From contig JBGSJZ010000099.1 of the NCBI GenBank assembly GCA_041741455.1, positions 1-64,000 of the forward strand: a DNA stretch of 64,000 nt, read 5' to 3'. The stretch's first letter is position 1, and each line of letters begins with the position of its first letter. This stretch comes from CALESS01 sp041741455 (GTDB lineage: Bacteria > Chloroflexota > Anaerolineae > Anaerolineales > Anaerolineaceae). A program made the position numbers and the translations under genes. The notes under the pieces were generated by a model that was not told the DNA's origin, did not search any database, and saw only the letters and a list, made by a program, of their open reading frames with translations. Positions 40,099 to 49,478 of the stretch are shown piece after piece.

Positions 40099-40171
40099 GC
40101 CCCCATCGTCTAGTGGCCTAGGACGCGGCCCTCTCAAGGCCAAAACGGGGATTCGAATTCCCCTGGGGGCA
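40099..40171 (+). tRNA. tRNA-Glu (CTC)
   Basis: 73 nt. Acceptor GCCCCCA/TGGGGGC, anticodon loop CTCTCAA between GGCC/GGCC arms (anticodon CTC), T loop TTCGAAT between CGGGG and CCCCT-side arms, discriminator A. CCA is not encoded. A T-run follows directly and may terminate transcription. Confidence 0.95.
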
Positions 40172-40238
40172 CTTTTTATTTAAACATCCTATTATTTCTT
40201 GCCTATCAATCCATGTATTGTGGCTGGATTATTATGAT

Positions 40239-41054
40239 ATGACAACCCGCTTGATTATCAACGCAGATGATTACGGCCGAACGGCCGGCATTTCGAAAGG
40301 CATCCGCCAGGCGCACTTGCAGGGGGTGGTGACTTCGACTACCTGCATGATGAATCTGCCGATAGTGGGAGCTGACCTGGAACTAGCCCTCCAAGGATGC
40401 CCTGGATTAGGGTTGGGCGTACATCTCAACCTGACTTCTGGAATTCCGTTGTTACCGCCTGTAAAAGTTGCCTCTATCGTGAGTGTTGAAGGTCGTTTTG
40501 ATGGCTTGGACAGTTTTCTGGTCCGGCTGCCCGGCCTGAACCTGGAGCAAGTGGAAGGCGAGTGGCGGGCGCAGATCGATAAGTTTGTTGAGATTACCGG
40601 AAAACGCCCAACCCACCTGGATTCTCATCACCACTCGTCCTTCTTCAGGCGTGATCTGTTTGCTTTGATGCTCCGGCTGGCCAGCGAGTATAGTTGTGCG
40701 ATCCGCTTTCCAATGCATGAGGGAAAATTGGTGGATGGACTGCCGGATCAATTGTTGGAGGAAGCCGGAATTTTTTTGCCGGATTTGTTAAGGCAAACCT
40801 CCATTCGTTGCCCGGATGACTTTATCACGACGTTTTATGATGAGGGGATTCACTTGGAGGAGATGTATTTAATTCTGGAGGGCTTAAACGAGGGCACCTT
40901 TGAAATCATGACCCATCCAGGATTTGTCGATGATACGCTGGATTCATCCTACAACCGCCAACGCGAGAAGGAGTTTCAGTTACTGACCGATCCGAAATTA
41001 CGAGAACGGATCGAAACGATGGGGATCCAGCTGATCCATTTTGGAGAAGTTTAG
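40239..41054 (+). CDS. YdjC/ChbG-like carbohydrate deacetylase
   Basis: 271 residues from ATG 40239 (an upstream in-frame ATG at 40218 adds seven residues). LIINADDYGRTAGISKG has the metal-binding Asp pair, VHLNLTSGIPL and HLDSHHHSSFF carry metal histidines, and EIMTHPGFVD is the C-terminal family motif. It removes acetyl groups from N-acetylated sugars such as chito-oligosaccharides in this family; the exact substrate is unknown. Confidence 0.85.
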   Translation: MTTRLIINADDYGRTAGISKGIRQAHLQGVVTSTTCMMNLPIVGADLELALQGCPGLGLGVHLNLTSGIPLLPPVKVASIVSVEGRFDGLDSFLVRLPGLNLEQVEGEWRAQIDKFVEITGKRPTHLDSHHHSSFFRRDLFALMLRLASEYSCAIRFPMHEGKLVDGLPDQLLEEAGIFLPDLLRQTSIRCPDDFITTFYDEGIHLEEMYLILEGLNEGTFEIMTHPGFVDDTLDSSYNRQREKEFQLLTDPKLRERIETMGIQLIHFGEV

Positions 41055-41249
41055 TGGGGGTGGACGACCTGCTTGACAAATAGCAGTGCGAGAAATGAAA
41101 TCGATACCAGGATCACCGAGAATGTCTAGATGTATATCGGATTGCGGGCATTAATGTCGAGCAAGATGTATTCTAGGGTGAGGGGGGATCGGCGGCGCGG
41201 AGACAAAAATTCAATACTTATTGATGAGTATTTAAATTATTTCACGAAT

Positions 41250-41921
41250 TTAATGAATGATCAGGATGAATTCGGCCTTGCGTGGACCTACCTGCTGGAG
41301 AACATCCGACAGAGTGCCGCGGTAGATGCGCTCGGAGGGTTGAGTCAGGTCGGTGGCCAGGGTAATGGTATGATTCTTGCCGAAGGCTTTAGCTACATCC
41401 AGCAGCAAGGCAGCCAGGCGATAAGGAGTATCCATCAGGATGACCGGGACGCGCAATGCGCGCAGACGCAGTAATTCCATCCGGCGCGGCTCGGGCTTGG
41501 GGGGCAGGAAACCGGCGAAGTAGAATTGTTTCGGGGAAAAATCCAGGATTGAGAGGGCAGCCATCAACGAAGAGACGCCAGGTACCGGGATCACGGGCAC
41601 GCCACTTTCGTGGGCTGCCTGGATCAGGGTGTGGCCGGGATCAGCAAAGACTGGGGTGCCGCAATCTGTGATTAAGGCCAGGTTTTGTCCGTTGATCAGG
41701 CGCATCAGCAATTCTGGGACAGCCTCCGCCTCATTGTGCTCATTCAGGGTCTGCAACTCTTTTGGTTTGATCTCCATTTTTTTGAGGAGAGAGGAACCTT
41801 CACGAATTTCCTCACAGACGATGACATCTGCAGAGCGCAACGTTTCCAAGGCGCGCAGGGTGATATCCTGATAGTTGCCAATTGGGGTGGCAACCATGTA
41901 TAATTTGCCAATACGGATCAT
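41250..41921 (-). CDS. rsmI: 16S rRNA (C1402) 2'-O-methyltransferase RsmI, short form
   Basis: 223 residues of the tetrapyrrole-methylase fold: LYMVATPIGNYQDITLRALE, ALITDCGTPVFADPGHTLI, VIPVPGVSSLMAALS, FYFAGFLPPKP, ILMDTPYRL and TQPSERIYRGTL, all RsmI-type motifs. It stops at about residue 223, while many RsmI proteins have 270-290 residues with an extra C-terminal domain. The AdoMet-binding parts are intact. In several lineages this domain is absent, so it need not be a truncation. Confidence 0.85.
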   Translation of the reverse strand: MIRIGKLYMVATPIGNYQDITLRALETLRSADVIVCEEIREGSSLLKKMEIKPKELQTLNEHNEAEAVPELLMRLINGQNLALITDCGTPVFADPGHTLIQAAHESGVPVIPVPGVSSLMAALSILDFSPKQFYFAGFLPPKPEPRRMELLRLRALRVPVILMDTPYRLAALLLDVAKAFGKNHTITLATDLTQPSERIYRGTLSDVLQQVGPRKAEFILIIH

Positions 41922-41997
41922 GAAACTATTGTAACCCAGAACCTCAGGTTTTCAGTTATTTTGAATTTATCATTGAAAAGATGCATGGAGGTCACCA

Positions 41998-42810
41998 ATG
42001 GTTGAAGCATTAAGAGGGATGAGTCCCATCTTACAAGCCTTGTTGGCAACATTGTTTACTTGGGGAGTGACCGCACTGGGGGCGGCGGGAGTCTTTACCC
42101 AGAGAGAAATAAACAAAAAAGTCTTGAATGCTATGCTGGGCTTTGCGGCAGGCGTGATGATTGCAGCCAGTTTTTGGTCACTCCTGGCACCTTCAATTGC
42201 AATGTCTGAAGCTTTGGGGATCCCAAAGTACCTTCCGCCTTTAATCGGCTTTTTATTGGGTGGAGCTTTTCTGTGGTTGATCGATCGAATCCTGCCACAC
42301 CTGCATATTGGCCTGCCCGATTCCAAGCGAGAAGGCATCAAAACATCCTGGCAGCGAAGTGTTTTGCTGGTTTTGGCGATCACTTTGCACAACATCCCGG
42401 AAGGCCTGGCAGTGGGGGTAGCTTTTGGTGCAGCCGCAGCAGGTTTCCCTGGTGCAACTTTGACAGGAGCGATTGCTTTGGCCTTGGGTATTGGTTTACA
42501 AAACTTCCCGGAAGGATTGGCGGTATCTGCACCTTTGCGCCGTGAGGGTTTGTCTGCCTGGAAAAGCTTTTTAATGGGGCAGGCTTCTGCCTTAGTGGAA
42601 CCACTGGGCGGAGTGATCGGTGCTGCTGCCGTCTTATTAATCCGACCACTACTGCCGTATGCGCTGGCCTTTGCAGCCGGCGCCATGATCTATGTGGTGG
42701 TCGAAGAGTTGATACCCGAATCTCAGCAAGGTGGGGAGACTGACCTCTCGACGATCGGGGCGATGTTGGGTTTTGCAGTGATGATGCTGTTGGATGTGGC
42801 ACTAGGTTAA
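41998..42810 (+). CDS. ZIP-family metal transporter
   Basis: 270 residues with about eight membrane helices. LAITLHNIPEGLAVGVAFG (helix IV, with the HNxPEG metal site) and GLQNFPEGLAVSAPL (helix V) are the core motifs, and YVVVEELIPES lies in a late helix. It moves zinc or related divalent metals into the cytoplasm. The central cytoplasmic loop is short and lacks a His-rich patch. It is 3 nt upstream of murJ. Confidence 0.88.
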   Translation: MVEALRGMSPILQALLATLFTWGVTALGAAGVFTQREINKKVLNAMLGFAAGVMIAASFWSLLAPSIAMSEALGIPKYLPPLIGFLLGGAFLWLIDRILPHLHIGLPDSKREGIKTSWQRSVLLVLAITLHNIPEGLAVGVAFGAAAAGFPGATLTGAIALALGIGLQNFPEGLAVSAPLRREGLSAWKSFLMGQASALVEPLGGVIGAAAVLLIRPLLPYALAFAAGAMIYVVVEELIPESQQGGETDLSTIGAMLGFAVMMLLDVALG

Positions 42811-42813
42811 CTG

Positions 42814-44343
42814 ATGAAATTATCCCGACTGACACGCGCCGCATTTCTGCTGGTATTTTTCTTTGCAGTCGACAAGGGCCTGGGATTGATCCGGCAGGTG
42901 GTGATCGCCCGTCAGTTTGGGCTTTCAAAGGAACTGGATGCGTTTAATGTAGCCAACAATCTACCGGATTTACTTTTTGCTTTGATTTCAGGTGGAGCTT
43001 TGGCAATAGCATTCATCCCTGTGTTGACAGAAGTCTTAACCCGGCAGGGACGACCGCAGGCCTGGCATTTATTCAGCAATATCGCCAATCTGGCGTTTCT
43101 GGTGACAGCTGTCCTGGCGATTGTGGTCGCCCTACTAGCAGATCCAATGGTGCGCTGGGAAGTCGGGATCGCCCCGGGGTTTACTACCCAACAACAACAC
43201 CTGGTTGCGCAATTGATGCGGTTAAACTTAATGGCGACGTTGATCTTCTCCATCAGTGGTCTGGTAATGGCTGGCTTACAGGCCAATCAGCATTTTCTCC
43301 TGCCTGCACTCGCACCTATCATGTACAACTTAGGGCAAATATTTGGGGCGTTGATCTTGGCTCCTTCAGTAGGATACACCATCGCAGGGGTAACCCTGCC
43401 CGCCTTTGGGCTGGGGGTTCACGGGTTGGTTTATGGGGTGATTGGTGGAGCTGCATTGCATCTGTTGATCCAGGTTCCAGGACTGGTGAAATATCGGTTT
43501 GTTTGGAACCCCGGGTTAGGGTTGAAGACTGACGAAGTGCGAAAAGTGCTGCGGCTGATGGGGCCGAGGCTCATCACCATGTTGTTTATCCAGATGGATT
43601 TCCTGGTGCGGGATAACCTGGCCTCGCGCCTTCCAGAAGGCTCAGTCTCCGCCCTGACCTATGGTTGGATGTTGATGCAAGTACCGGAAACCATCATCGG
43701 CACCGCGATTGGAACTGCTATGCTACCCACCCTGTCGGAATTGTTTTCAAAGGGTGAAAACCAGCAATTTAAGGAAACTGTAGAACGAGCCATACGGGTT
43801 TTACTGGCATTAACTTTACCCGTGGCGGTGATTTTTGGGGTTGGGCTCAGGCCTCTGCTGGCGCTTGTTTTTAATTTTGACCCGGCTGGGACCGATTTAC
43901 TCTTGTGGACGACGCGCGGGTACCTGGTGGGATTGACTGGCCAGTGCCTGCTGGAGGTTGCGATCCGTTCGTTCTATTCCCAACAGAATGCGCTGACACC
44001 TTTGCTAGCAGCTGGAATGAACCTGACGATTTACATTGTGTCCGGTTTGGTGCTTTTTCAGGTGCTGGGTGCGCCAGGCATCAGCCTGACGGATGCAATC
44101 GCCTTTACTGCGCAAGCTATTCTCCTGCTCCTACTGCTTAACCGCAAGCTATCCGAAAAAATCCACCTGTCATCGACGCCTATTCGGGTGATTGGTGCAA
44201 CGATCCTGGGAGGTGGTGTGACTTTGGGCGTTTTATGGCTGGGAGGAGAAAGAGCCGTGGTTGCGATCCTGGCCATGTTGGCCGGTGCAGCCGCAGCCAT
44301 CCCCCTGATTTGGATCGAGTTGCGCTTATTGATGCGCCTTTGA
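42814..44343 (+). CDS. murJ: Lipid II flippase MurJ
   Basis: 509 residues, about 14 membrane helices, MOP superfamily. FAVDKGLGLIRQVVIARQFG (TM1 region), NNLPDLLFALISGGALAIAF (TM2), an LAPIMYNLGQI segment and TIGTAIGTAMLP-type helices match MviN/MurJ. It flips lipid II across the inner membrane for peptidoglycan synthesis. The gene overlaps no neighbour and is probably co-transcribed with the ZIP gene. Confidence 0.9.
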   Translation: MKLSRLTRAAFLLVFFFAVDKGLGLIRQVVIARQFGLSKELDAFNVANNLPDLLFALISGGALAIAFIPVLTEVLTRQGRPQAWHLFSNIANLAFLVTAVLAIVVALLADPMVRWEVGIAPGFTTQQQHLVAQLMRLNLMATLIFSISGLVMAGLQANQHFLLPALAPIMYNLGQIFGALILAPSVGYTIAGVTLPAFGLGVHGLVYGVIGGAALHLLIQVPGLVKYRFVWNPGLGLKTDEVRKVLRLMGPRLITMLFIQMDFLVRDNLASRLPEGSVSALTYGWMLMQVPETIIGTAIGTAMLPTLSELFSKGENQQFKETVERAIRVLLALTLPVAVIFGVGLRPLLALVFNFDPAGTDLLLWTTRGYLVGLTGQCLLEVAIRSFYSQQNALTPLLAAGMNLTIYIVSGLVLFQVLGAPGISLTDAIAFTAQAILLLLLLNRKLSEKIHLSSTPIRVIGATILGGGVTLGVLWLGGERAVVAILAMLAGAAAAIPLIWIELRLLMRL

Positions 44344-44373
44344 ATCATTCATGGGTAAGGTATAATACTCAAT

Positions 44374-45495
44374 ATGACCGAAGAGAATTCAAAAATTGCT
44401 ACTCCGGCTGGCCCGGAGGAAGAACAAAAAGCTGGACAGAGAAAACGCCGGCCACGGCGCTGGCCATTTATATTAATTGGTATTTTGTTGCTGTTCGTTG
44501 GTGGCGGCATGGGTGGCTGGCTTGGCTATCAACAGGCAGTAGAAGAAAGGGTGAGAAAAGCCAATGAACAGGTGTTGGTGGCAGCTGCCACTCAATATGA
44601 ACTGGCATTGGTTGATTACAACGAAGGAAGATTGACCATTGCCCGGAAAAGGTTGGAATATGTGATCGGCATCAACTCGAACTTCCCCGGTGTGCGCGAA
44701 AAACTGGCAGAAGTGATGGCTGCAGAGATGCTGGCCCTGACTCCGACGATCACCCCAACCCCAACCCCTACTCCAGTCACCCCGACCCCCGACATGCGAG
44801 GTGTGGAGGCGCAATACAACACCATCCTCGACTTGATGCGAGCCGAAGAGTGGAATAGTGCAATTGATGCGATAGAAGCTCTACGCAAGGCTGATTTATC
44901 CTATCGGGCAGTGGATGTTGATGGTTTGTATTATATCTGCCTGCGTTACCGTGGTTTACGAAAGATCCTGGTGGAAGGCAACCTGGAAGGAGGTACCTAC
45001 GACCTGGCATTATCGGCGCGTTTTGGTCCGCTGGACCGGGACGCGGATAGTTACCGCATCTGGGCACGTATGTACATTACTGGTGCTTCCTTCTGGAAAG
45101 TCAATTGGGATAAAGTCATCGAATACTTTATCCAGGTTGCGCCAGCCTTCCCGAATATGCGGGATGGCTCAGGCATGACCGCCAACGAGCGGTTGCGCCA
45201 GGCATATTTTGAGTATGGCAAGAAGTTGATCCTCGAGGAAAGATCCTGCGAGGCTGTTTCAATGTTCGAAGCCTCGTTAGTCCTGGGAAATTCCGAAGAA
45301 GTTTTGAATTACTTTAACCAGGCGGTTGAATCGTGTGGCGCGAGTGAAGAAGGATCGTCTGAAGGTGGTGGAGAGAGTGAAAATACCGTCACCCCGACGC
45401 CGACCATCACCCCTACGCCGGGTTTGACTGAAATTCCCACTGAAAATCCCACTGATACACCCCTCCCCACGGAAACGCTGGTGCCAACCCCATGA
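44374..45495 (+). CDS. Membrane-anchored TPR-like protein with Thr/Pro-rich segments
   Basis: 373 residues: a basic cytoplasmic N-terminus, one membrane helix (about 29-50; FILIGILLLFVGGGMGGWLG), a TPR-like helical pair, a linker of alternating Thr-Pro (about 123-145), a second TPR-like region (about 150-320), and a final Thr/Pro-rich tail. Function unknown; likely extracytoplasmic scaffolding. Such linkers are frequent in Chloroflexota. It overlaps the next gene by 4 nt. Confidence 0.75.
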   Translation: MTEENSKIATPAGPEEEQKAGQRKRRPRRWPFILIGILLLFVGGGMGGWLGYQQAVEERVRKANEQVLVAAATQYELALVDYNEGRLTIARKRLEYVIGINSNFPGVREKLAEVMAAEMLALTPTITPTPTPTPVTPTPDMRGVEAQYNTILDLMRAEEWNSAIDAIEALRKADLSYRAVDVDGLYYICLRYRGLRKILVEGNLEGGTYDLALSARFGPLDRDADSYRIWARMYITGASFWKVNWDKVIEYFIQVAPAFPNMRDGSGMTANERLRQAYFEYGKKLILEERSCEAVSMFEASLVLGNSEEVLNYFNQAVESCGASEEGSSEGGGESENTVTPTPTITPTPGLTEIPTENPTDTPLPTETLVPTP

Positions 45496-46007
45496 TCAGT
45501 GCGCCTGCCTGGGTCCTTTCGATCGCATACTGGCTGCACATGCTGGCAACCGTAGCCTGGCTGGGAGGTTTGTCTGCCATGGCCTTCCTGGTCTTGCCGG
45601 CCATGCGGCGAAGCCTGAACCCGGAAAACAGCAGCCTGTTTTTAAATCAGCTGCAAAACCGCTTGAACTGGGTGGGCTGGGGTAGCTTGATGGTGCTAGG
45701 GGCGACTGGGATGTTCCAGTTGAGCTCTCACCCTCAGTACCAGGGTTTTTTATCGATTGAGAACAACTGGGCGACTGCCATTTTCATCAAGCATGTTGTG
45801 ATCAGCCTGATGGTGTTGGTGTCCGCCTACCTGACGTGGGGCTTAATGCCCGCCCTCAACCGCCTGGTGCTCAAACGGGCCGCTGGGAAAGCGGTGGATG
45901 CTGCTCTGGCTGCCAGGCTTGAGAAACAGGAAAGGCGATTGCTGTGGATTAGCCTGGGGTTGGCGATGATTGTGCTGGCCTTGACCGCCTGGGCCAGGGT
46001 GGCATAG
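45492..46007 (+). CDS. CopD-like four-helix membrane protein
   Basis: 171 residues with four membrane helices (about 10-32, 53-72, 88-110, 148-167). SIAYWLHMLATVAWLGGLSA has the His and Trp-x-Gly-Gly pattern of CopD/DUF-type membrane proteins, and a charged loop lies near residue 130-150. In other systems CopD-like proteins are linked with copper. No copper gene lies nearby, so the role is open. Confidence 0.7.
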   Translation: MISAPAWVLSIAYWLHMLATVAWLGGLSAMAFLVLPAMRRSLNPENSSLFLNQLQNRLNWVGWGSLMVLGATGMFQLSSHPQYQGFLSIENNWATAIFIKHVVISLMVLVSAYLTWGLMPALNRLVLKRAAGKAVDAALAARLEKQERRLLWISLGLAMIVLALTAWARVA

Positions 46008-46045
46008 AAGATCAAACTGAAAGTTACTTCGCGAATTGCAGAATG

Positions 46046-46075
46046 AAATTCGCCCAGTTTTGGCTGGGCGAATTT
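46046..46075. terminator. Bidirectional terminator between convergent genes
   Basis: AAATTCGCCCAG / CTGGGCGAATTT around a TTTTGG loop. It separates the murJ side (plus) from rimO (minus). Confidence 0.85.
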
Positions 46076-46078
46076 TGA

Positions 46079-47410
46079 TTAAATCAAAATAGCTGTCAAA
46101 TCGTGGGTGAGGGCTCCGGTGATTTTAACATTGATGATTTCACCCTGAGGAGCTGGACCTTCCACTAGCACCAGGCCGTCAATTTCAGGGGCATCCCGGT
46201 ACGACCGGCCGATGGACAGATCCTTCTGGTAGCCTTCGATCAGCACCGGCAGAGTCTTGCCAATAAAGGTCTGGTTGATACCCAGGGATATTTTTTCTTG
46301 CAGCAGCATCAACCGCTGCAATCGCTCTTCCTTGACTTCCTGAGGGATCGGATCACCCAGAGGTGCGCTGGTGGTGCCGTCTTCGTATGAAAATGTAAAT
46401 GCGCCCAGGTGGTCGAACTTGATTTCCTGGATGAAATCCAACATGGTTTGGAATTCCTTCTCGGTTTCACCCGGATAACCGACAATAAATGTCGTCCGTA
46501 GAGCCAATCCAGGCAGGTGGGTGCGCATTTTAGCGAGGGTGGAATATACCCAGTCCATGTTGGCCGGGCGATGCATGGCCTGCAGTATGGGTACGGAAGC
46601 GTGCTGCAAGGGGATATCCAGGTAGGGTAGAATCTGGGGGTGAGTTGCCATCACGTCGATCAGGCGATCCGTTACATAGCCTGGGTAGGCATACAGGATG
46701 CGAATCCAGGGCAATTCTGGCACCTCAGCAACGATTCTTTCCAATAATTGTGCCAGGCCATCCTTCAATCCGAGGTCATGCCCGTAATCGGTAGTATCCT
46801 GGGCGATGAGTAGTAACTCTTTAATGCCATGATCTGCCAGCAGATGCGCCTCGGCCAGGATGTTCTCCGGTGGGCGGCTGACGGTGGTGCCCTTAATCAA
46901 AGGAATGGAACAGAAGGCGCAGGGGCGACGGCAACCATCGGCAATCTTGAGGTAGGCACTGCCACCCTGGATGGCGATACGGGCCACGCCATGTTCATCG
47001 GTGCCGACGGTAGGGGCATCTGGCAGATGGTACAGGGCAGCTGGCCGGGCGCCAGGTGCGCGCAATTGCTGGATGACCTCGACAATATCCATCCAGCGGC
47101 GGGTGCCCAGGATGCCATCCAAACCTGGGACTTCCTCAATCACCCGCTGGCGGTAGCGTTCGGTCAAGCAGCCGGCGCAAATTAGCAACTGACCACGTTT
47201 TTTTCTTTGGGCCAGTTCATTAAGGGTATTAATGGATTCCTGGCGGGCAGCCTGGATAAAACCGCAGGTATTGACGATCAGGATACCAGCCTGATTGGGC
47301 TTTTCCACCGGGAAATAACCGGATTCCTGCAGCAAAGCTGCCATGGATTCGGAATCGACTGTGTTTTTAGCACAGCCAAGGGAAATGAGATGAAATGCTT
47401 TAGAATTCAT
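46079..47410 (-). CDS. rimO: Ribosomal protein S12 methylthiotransferase RimO
   Basis: 443 residues. The UPF0004 domain begins HLISLGCAKNTVDSESMAAL with cluster cysteines; the radical-SAM motif is CRRPCAFCSIP (CxxxCxxC); ILYAYPGYVTDRLIDV and RTTFIVGYPGETEKEFQ follow; and a TRAM domain lies at the C-terminus (about 375-443). It adds a methylthio group to an aspartate of S12. NTVDSE is more RimO than MiaB. Confidence 0.93.
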   Translation of the reverse strand: MNSKAFHLISLGCAKNTVDSESMAALLQESGYFPVEKPNQAGILIVNTCGFIQAARQESINTLNELAQRKKRGQLLICAGCLTERYRQRVIEEVPGLDGILGTRRWMDIVEVIQQLRAPGARPAALYHLPDAPTVGTDEHGVARIAIQGGSAYLKIADGCRRPCAFCSIPLIKGTTVSRPPENILAEAHLLADHGIKELLLIAQDTTDYGHDLGLKDGLAQLLERIVAEVPELPWIRILYAYPGYVTDRLIDVMATHPQILPYLDIPLQHASVPILQAMHRPANMDWVYSTLAKMRTHLPGLALRTTFIVGYPGETEKEFQTMLDFIQEIKFDHLGAFTFSYEDGTTSAPLGDPIPQEVKEERLQRLMLLQEKISLGINQTFIGKTLPVLIEGYQKDLSIGRSYRDAPEIDGLVLVEGPAPQGEIINVKITGALTHDLTAILI

Positions 47411-47414
47411 GCCT

Positions 47415-48761
47415 TTATGGAATAAACTGAGTTATCGTGGGGGTGGGTTGAGTAGGCGATGGCAACGGCGTGCGCGTGGCCGTTGGCTGCGGGGAAGGAG
47501 TCGGACTGAAGCGCGGGGTCGGGGTGACAGCGCCTTCCAGGCTGAAGACCATGCTGTACACCTGGCCCGTCAGACCAAGAATGCCCAGATCATTTTGATT
47601 AAAAATTACCTGCACACCAGCGGCATTTCCGGTCAGCAATTCTATCTTTTCCTGCGCAGCATAGGCATAGACATTACCGGGAAGGAGACGGCCGCTAAAG
47701 ATTTCCCGTCCATCGGCAGTGATGCGGATCCAGGCTCGCTGATTGGCAATGACATATATTTGGACAGGCCCACTACCCAGCACCGGCAAGGTCGGGGTGG
47801 TGGATGGTTCGACAGACACAACCGATTGGTTAGCACCAGTTAATTCTTCCGGTAAAGCCGCCTGGGTGGCACTGAATGTGAGTACGAAGGTGGGGGTGCC
47901 AGGGGAGAGCAAAACCTCGACGAGTGAGGGTTCGGTTTCTTGCATCTGGGCTCGTCTTTCAGAGCTGATTCGGCTGGCTGTCCAAATGGCAAAGAAGAAA
48001 AGCAATAGGATAACCCCGCTACCGATTAAGAGGTCGGGTGTCAGGAAGCGCCGGAAACCTTTCTGGGGAGCTGCCGAGCGCCGGCTGGTTTTCCGACCGG
48101 TTGAGGCAGGGGTTGGTAAACGTTCGGTCCGGCTGGTTTGAAGACCTTCGGCAAACGTCAATAATACGGCGTCGACATTCAGGCCGATGAAGTCGGCGTA
48201 ATTGCTCAACATGCCGCGCGCCTGGACCGGCGAAGGCAGATCATTGATGCGGCCTTCCTCCAATGCTAGCAGATTGGCAGCCCGAACCTTGGTGTGGTGT
48301 TCTACTTCCCCCAGACTCAATCCCAGGGCTTCACGTCGTTCAGTTAATTGAAAGCCAATCGATTTGAAAATGGAAAAGGATGGACTGGGTGGTGGAGCGG
48401 TAGGTGAAGGTGGCGGCAATGGTTGTGATTTTGGTTCGTGGGCAGCCGGACTTGGTTTGGAAGATGGTTCACTGGTGGCTGGAGCCTGAGCCATTTCGGT
48501 TGGAGTAGCTGATTTGGCCGGTGTAGGGGGAGTTTTTCCTTCCCAGGAATCCAGGATGGGTTGGACAGGCAGGCTAAGATATTCGGCATATATGCGCAAG
48601 AAACCCTTGCCCTGAACTCTGGATGGTAATGCAGTCAGGTCATTATTTTCGAGCGCTTCCAGATAGTGCAATTTTACCCGTGTGGCTTCAGCAGCCTGGG
48701 CGAGGGTGATCTGCCGATCCTGGCGAGCTTGTTTGAGTTGTTCACCAACCGATTGGCTCAT
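47415..48761 (-). CDS. RodZ-like membrane protein with two HTH domains
   Basis: 448 residues. A first RodZ-type HTH (about 1-70; RQDRQITLAQAAEATRVKLH), a Pro-rich linker, a second similar HTH (about 135-200; TERREALGLSLGEVEHHTKV), one membrane helix (about 255-272), and a C-terminal DUF4115-like beta domain (about 335-415; WIRITADGREIFSGRLLPGN) with a Thr/Pro tail. RodZ links MreB to the cell wall machinery. The duplication of the cytoplasmic HTH is unusual. Confidence 0.85.
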   Translation of the reverse strand: MSQSVGEQLKQARQDRQITLAQAAEATRVKLHYLEALENNDLTALPSRVQGKGFLRIYAEYLSLPVQPILDSWEGKTPPTPAKSATPTEMAQAPATSEPSSKPSPAAHEPKSQPLPPPSPTAPPPSPSFSIFKSIGFQLTERREALGLSLGEVEHHTKVRAANLLALEEGRINDLPSPVQARGMLSNYADFIGLNVDAVLLTFAEGLQTSRTERLPTPASTGRKTSRRSAAPQKGFRRFLTPDLLIGSGVILLLFFFAIWTASRISSERRAQMQETEPSLVEVLLSPGTPTFVLTFSATQAALPEELTGANQSVVSVEPSTTPTLPVLGSGPVQIYVIANQRAWIRITADGREIFSGRLLPGNVYAYAAQEKIELLTGNAAGVQVIFNQNDLGILGLTGQVYSMVFSLEGAVTPTPRFSPTPSPQPTATRTPLPSPTQPTPTITQFIP

Positions 48762-48852
48762 GAAATAGTCCCGTCAAAAGGATACCGGCCAGACAGCCCC
48801 TGGCTGAAACTGGCCGGTAATTTATACCAAAAAATTCGTGGTGATCCGGTGC

Positions 48853-49335
48853 TTACTCGACCTTTTCAGCGGCGGGCAAGACAGGCATCTCACCTTCGCG
48901 ATGAACGATGACCTTGACTTCTGGATTGAGATCCACTGTCAGGCGGATATGAGCTTTGTGCTCACCGAGGTTGCGAATAGCTTCAACTTCAACCAGGTGA
49001 CGATCCAGCTTGGTACCAAGTTTCTGGTTGATAGCATCCACAATCATTTGGGGCGTGATTGATCCATACAGTTTGCCCGTCTCACCGGCTCGGGCGGGGA
49101 AGGCAAGTACCAATCCGTTGATCTGTTCCGAGATACCGCCCATTTCATTATTGAGGACAGCTCTGCGGTCTGCAGCATGGGCACGGATCTGATCGATCAT
49201 GCGCATGGCACCGGGGGTAGCAAGAACAGCCATGCCCTGCGGAAGCAGGTAGTTGCGGCCATAGCCATCAGCGACTTTCTTGACATCGCCAGCACGGCCT
49301 AACTTATAAACATCTTTGATCAAGAGAACTTTCAT
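48853..49335 (-). CDS. rplI: Large ribosomal subunit protein bL9
   Basis: 160 residues with the L9 N-terminal domain MKVLLIKDVYKLGRAGDVKK...GYGRNYLLPQGMA, the long connecting helix and the C-terminal rRNA-binding domain (GKLYGSITPQMIVDAINQ). It is slightly longer than usual at the C-terminus. It stands alone, without rpsF-ssb-rpsR neighbours. Confidence 0.95.
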   Translation of the reverse strand: MKVLLIKDVYKLGRAGDVKKVADGYGRNYLLPQGMAVLATPGAMRMIDQIRAHAADRRAVLNNEMGGISEQINGLVLAFPARAGETGKLYGSITPQMIVDAINQKLGTKLDRHLVEVEAIRNLGEHKAHIRLTVDLNPEVKVIVHREGEMPVLPAAEKVE

Positions 49336-49478
49336 TGCTCAAGCCCTTTCAGGGTAAAATAGATTGCGCCTGAGACGAAGGGTACAACGCCTGCAAGCCG
49401 ACGAATTATAATAGAAGAAGGCGCTTGGGTCAAGTCGAGGAGAACAGTCCAGGAGAACGGTTTAGAGAAGGGAACACT

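Noticed and set aside
41130..41474. A 114-codon plus-strand frame overlapping the end of rsmI
   Set aside because: Lies mostly antisense to rsmI with no Shine-Dalgarno. The remaining gap 41055-41249 holds nothing I can name.
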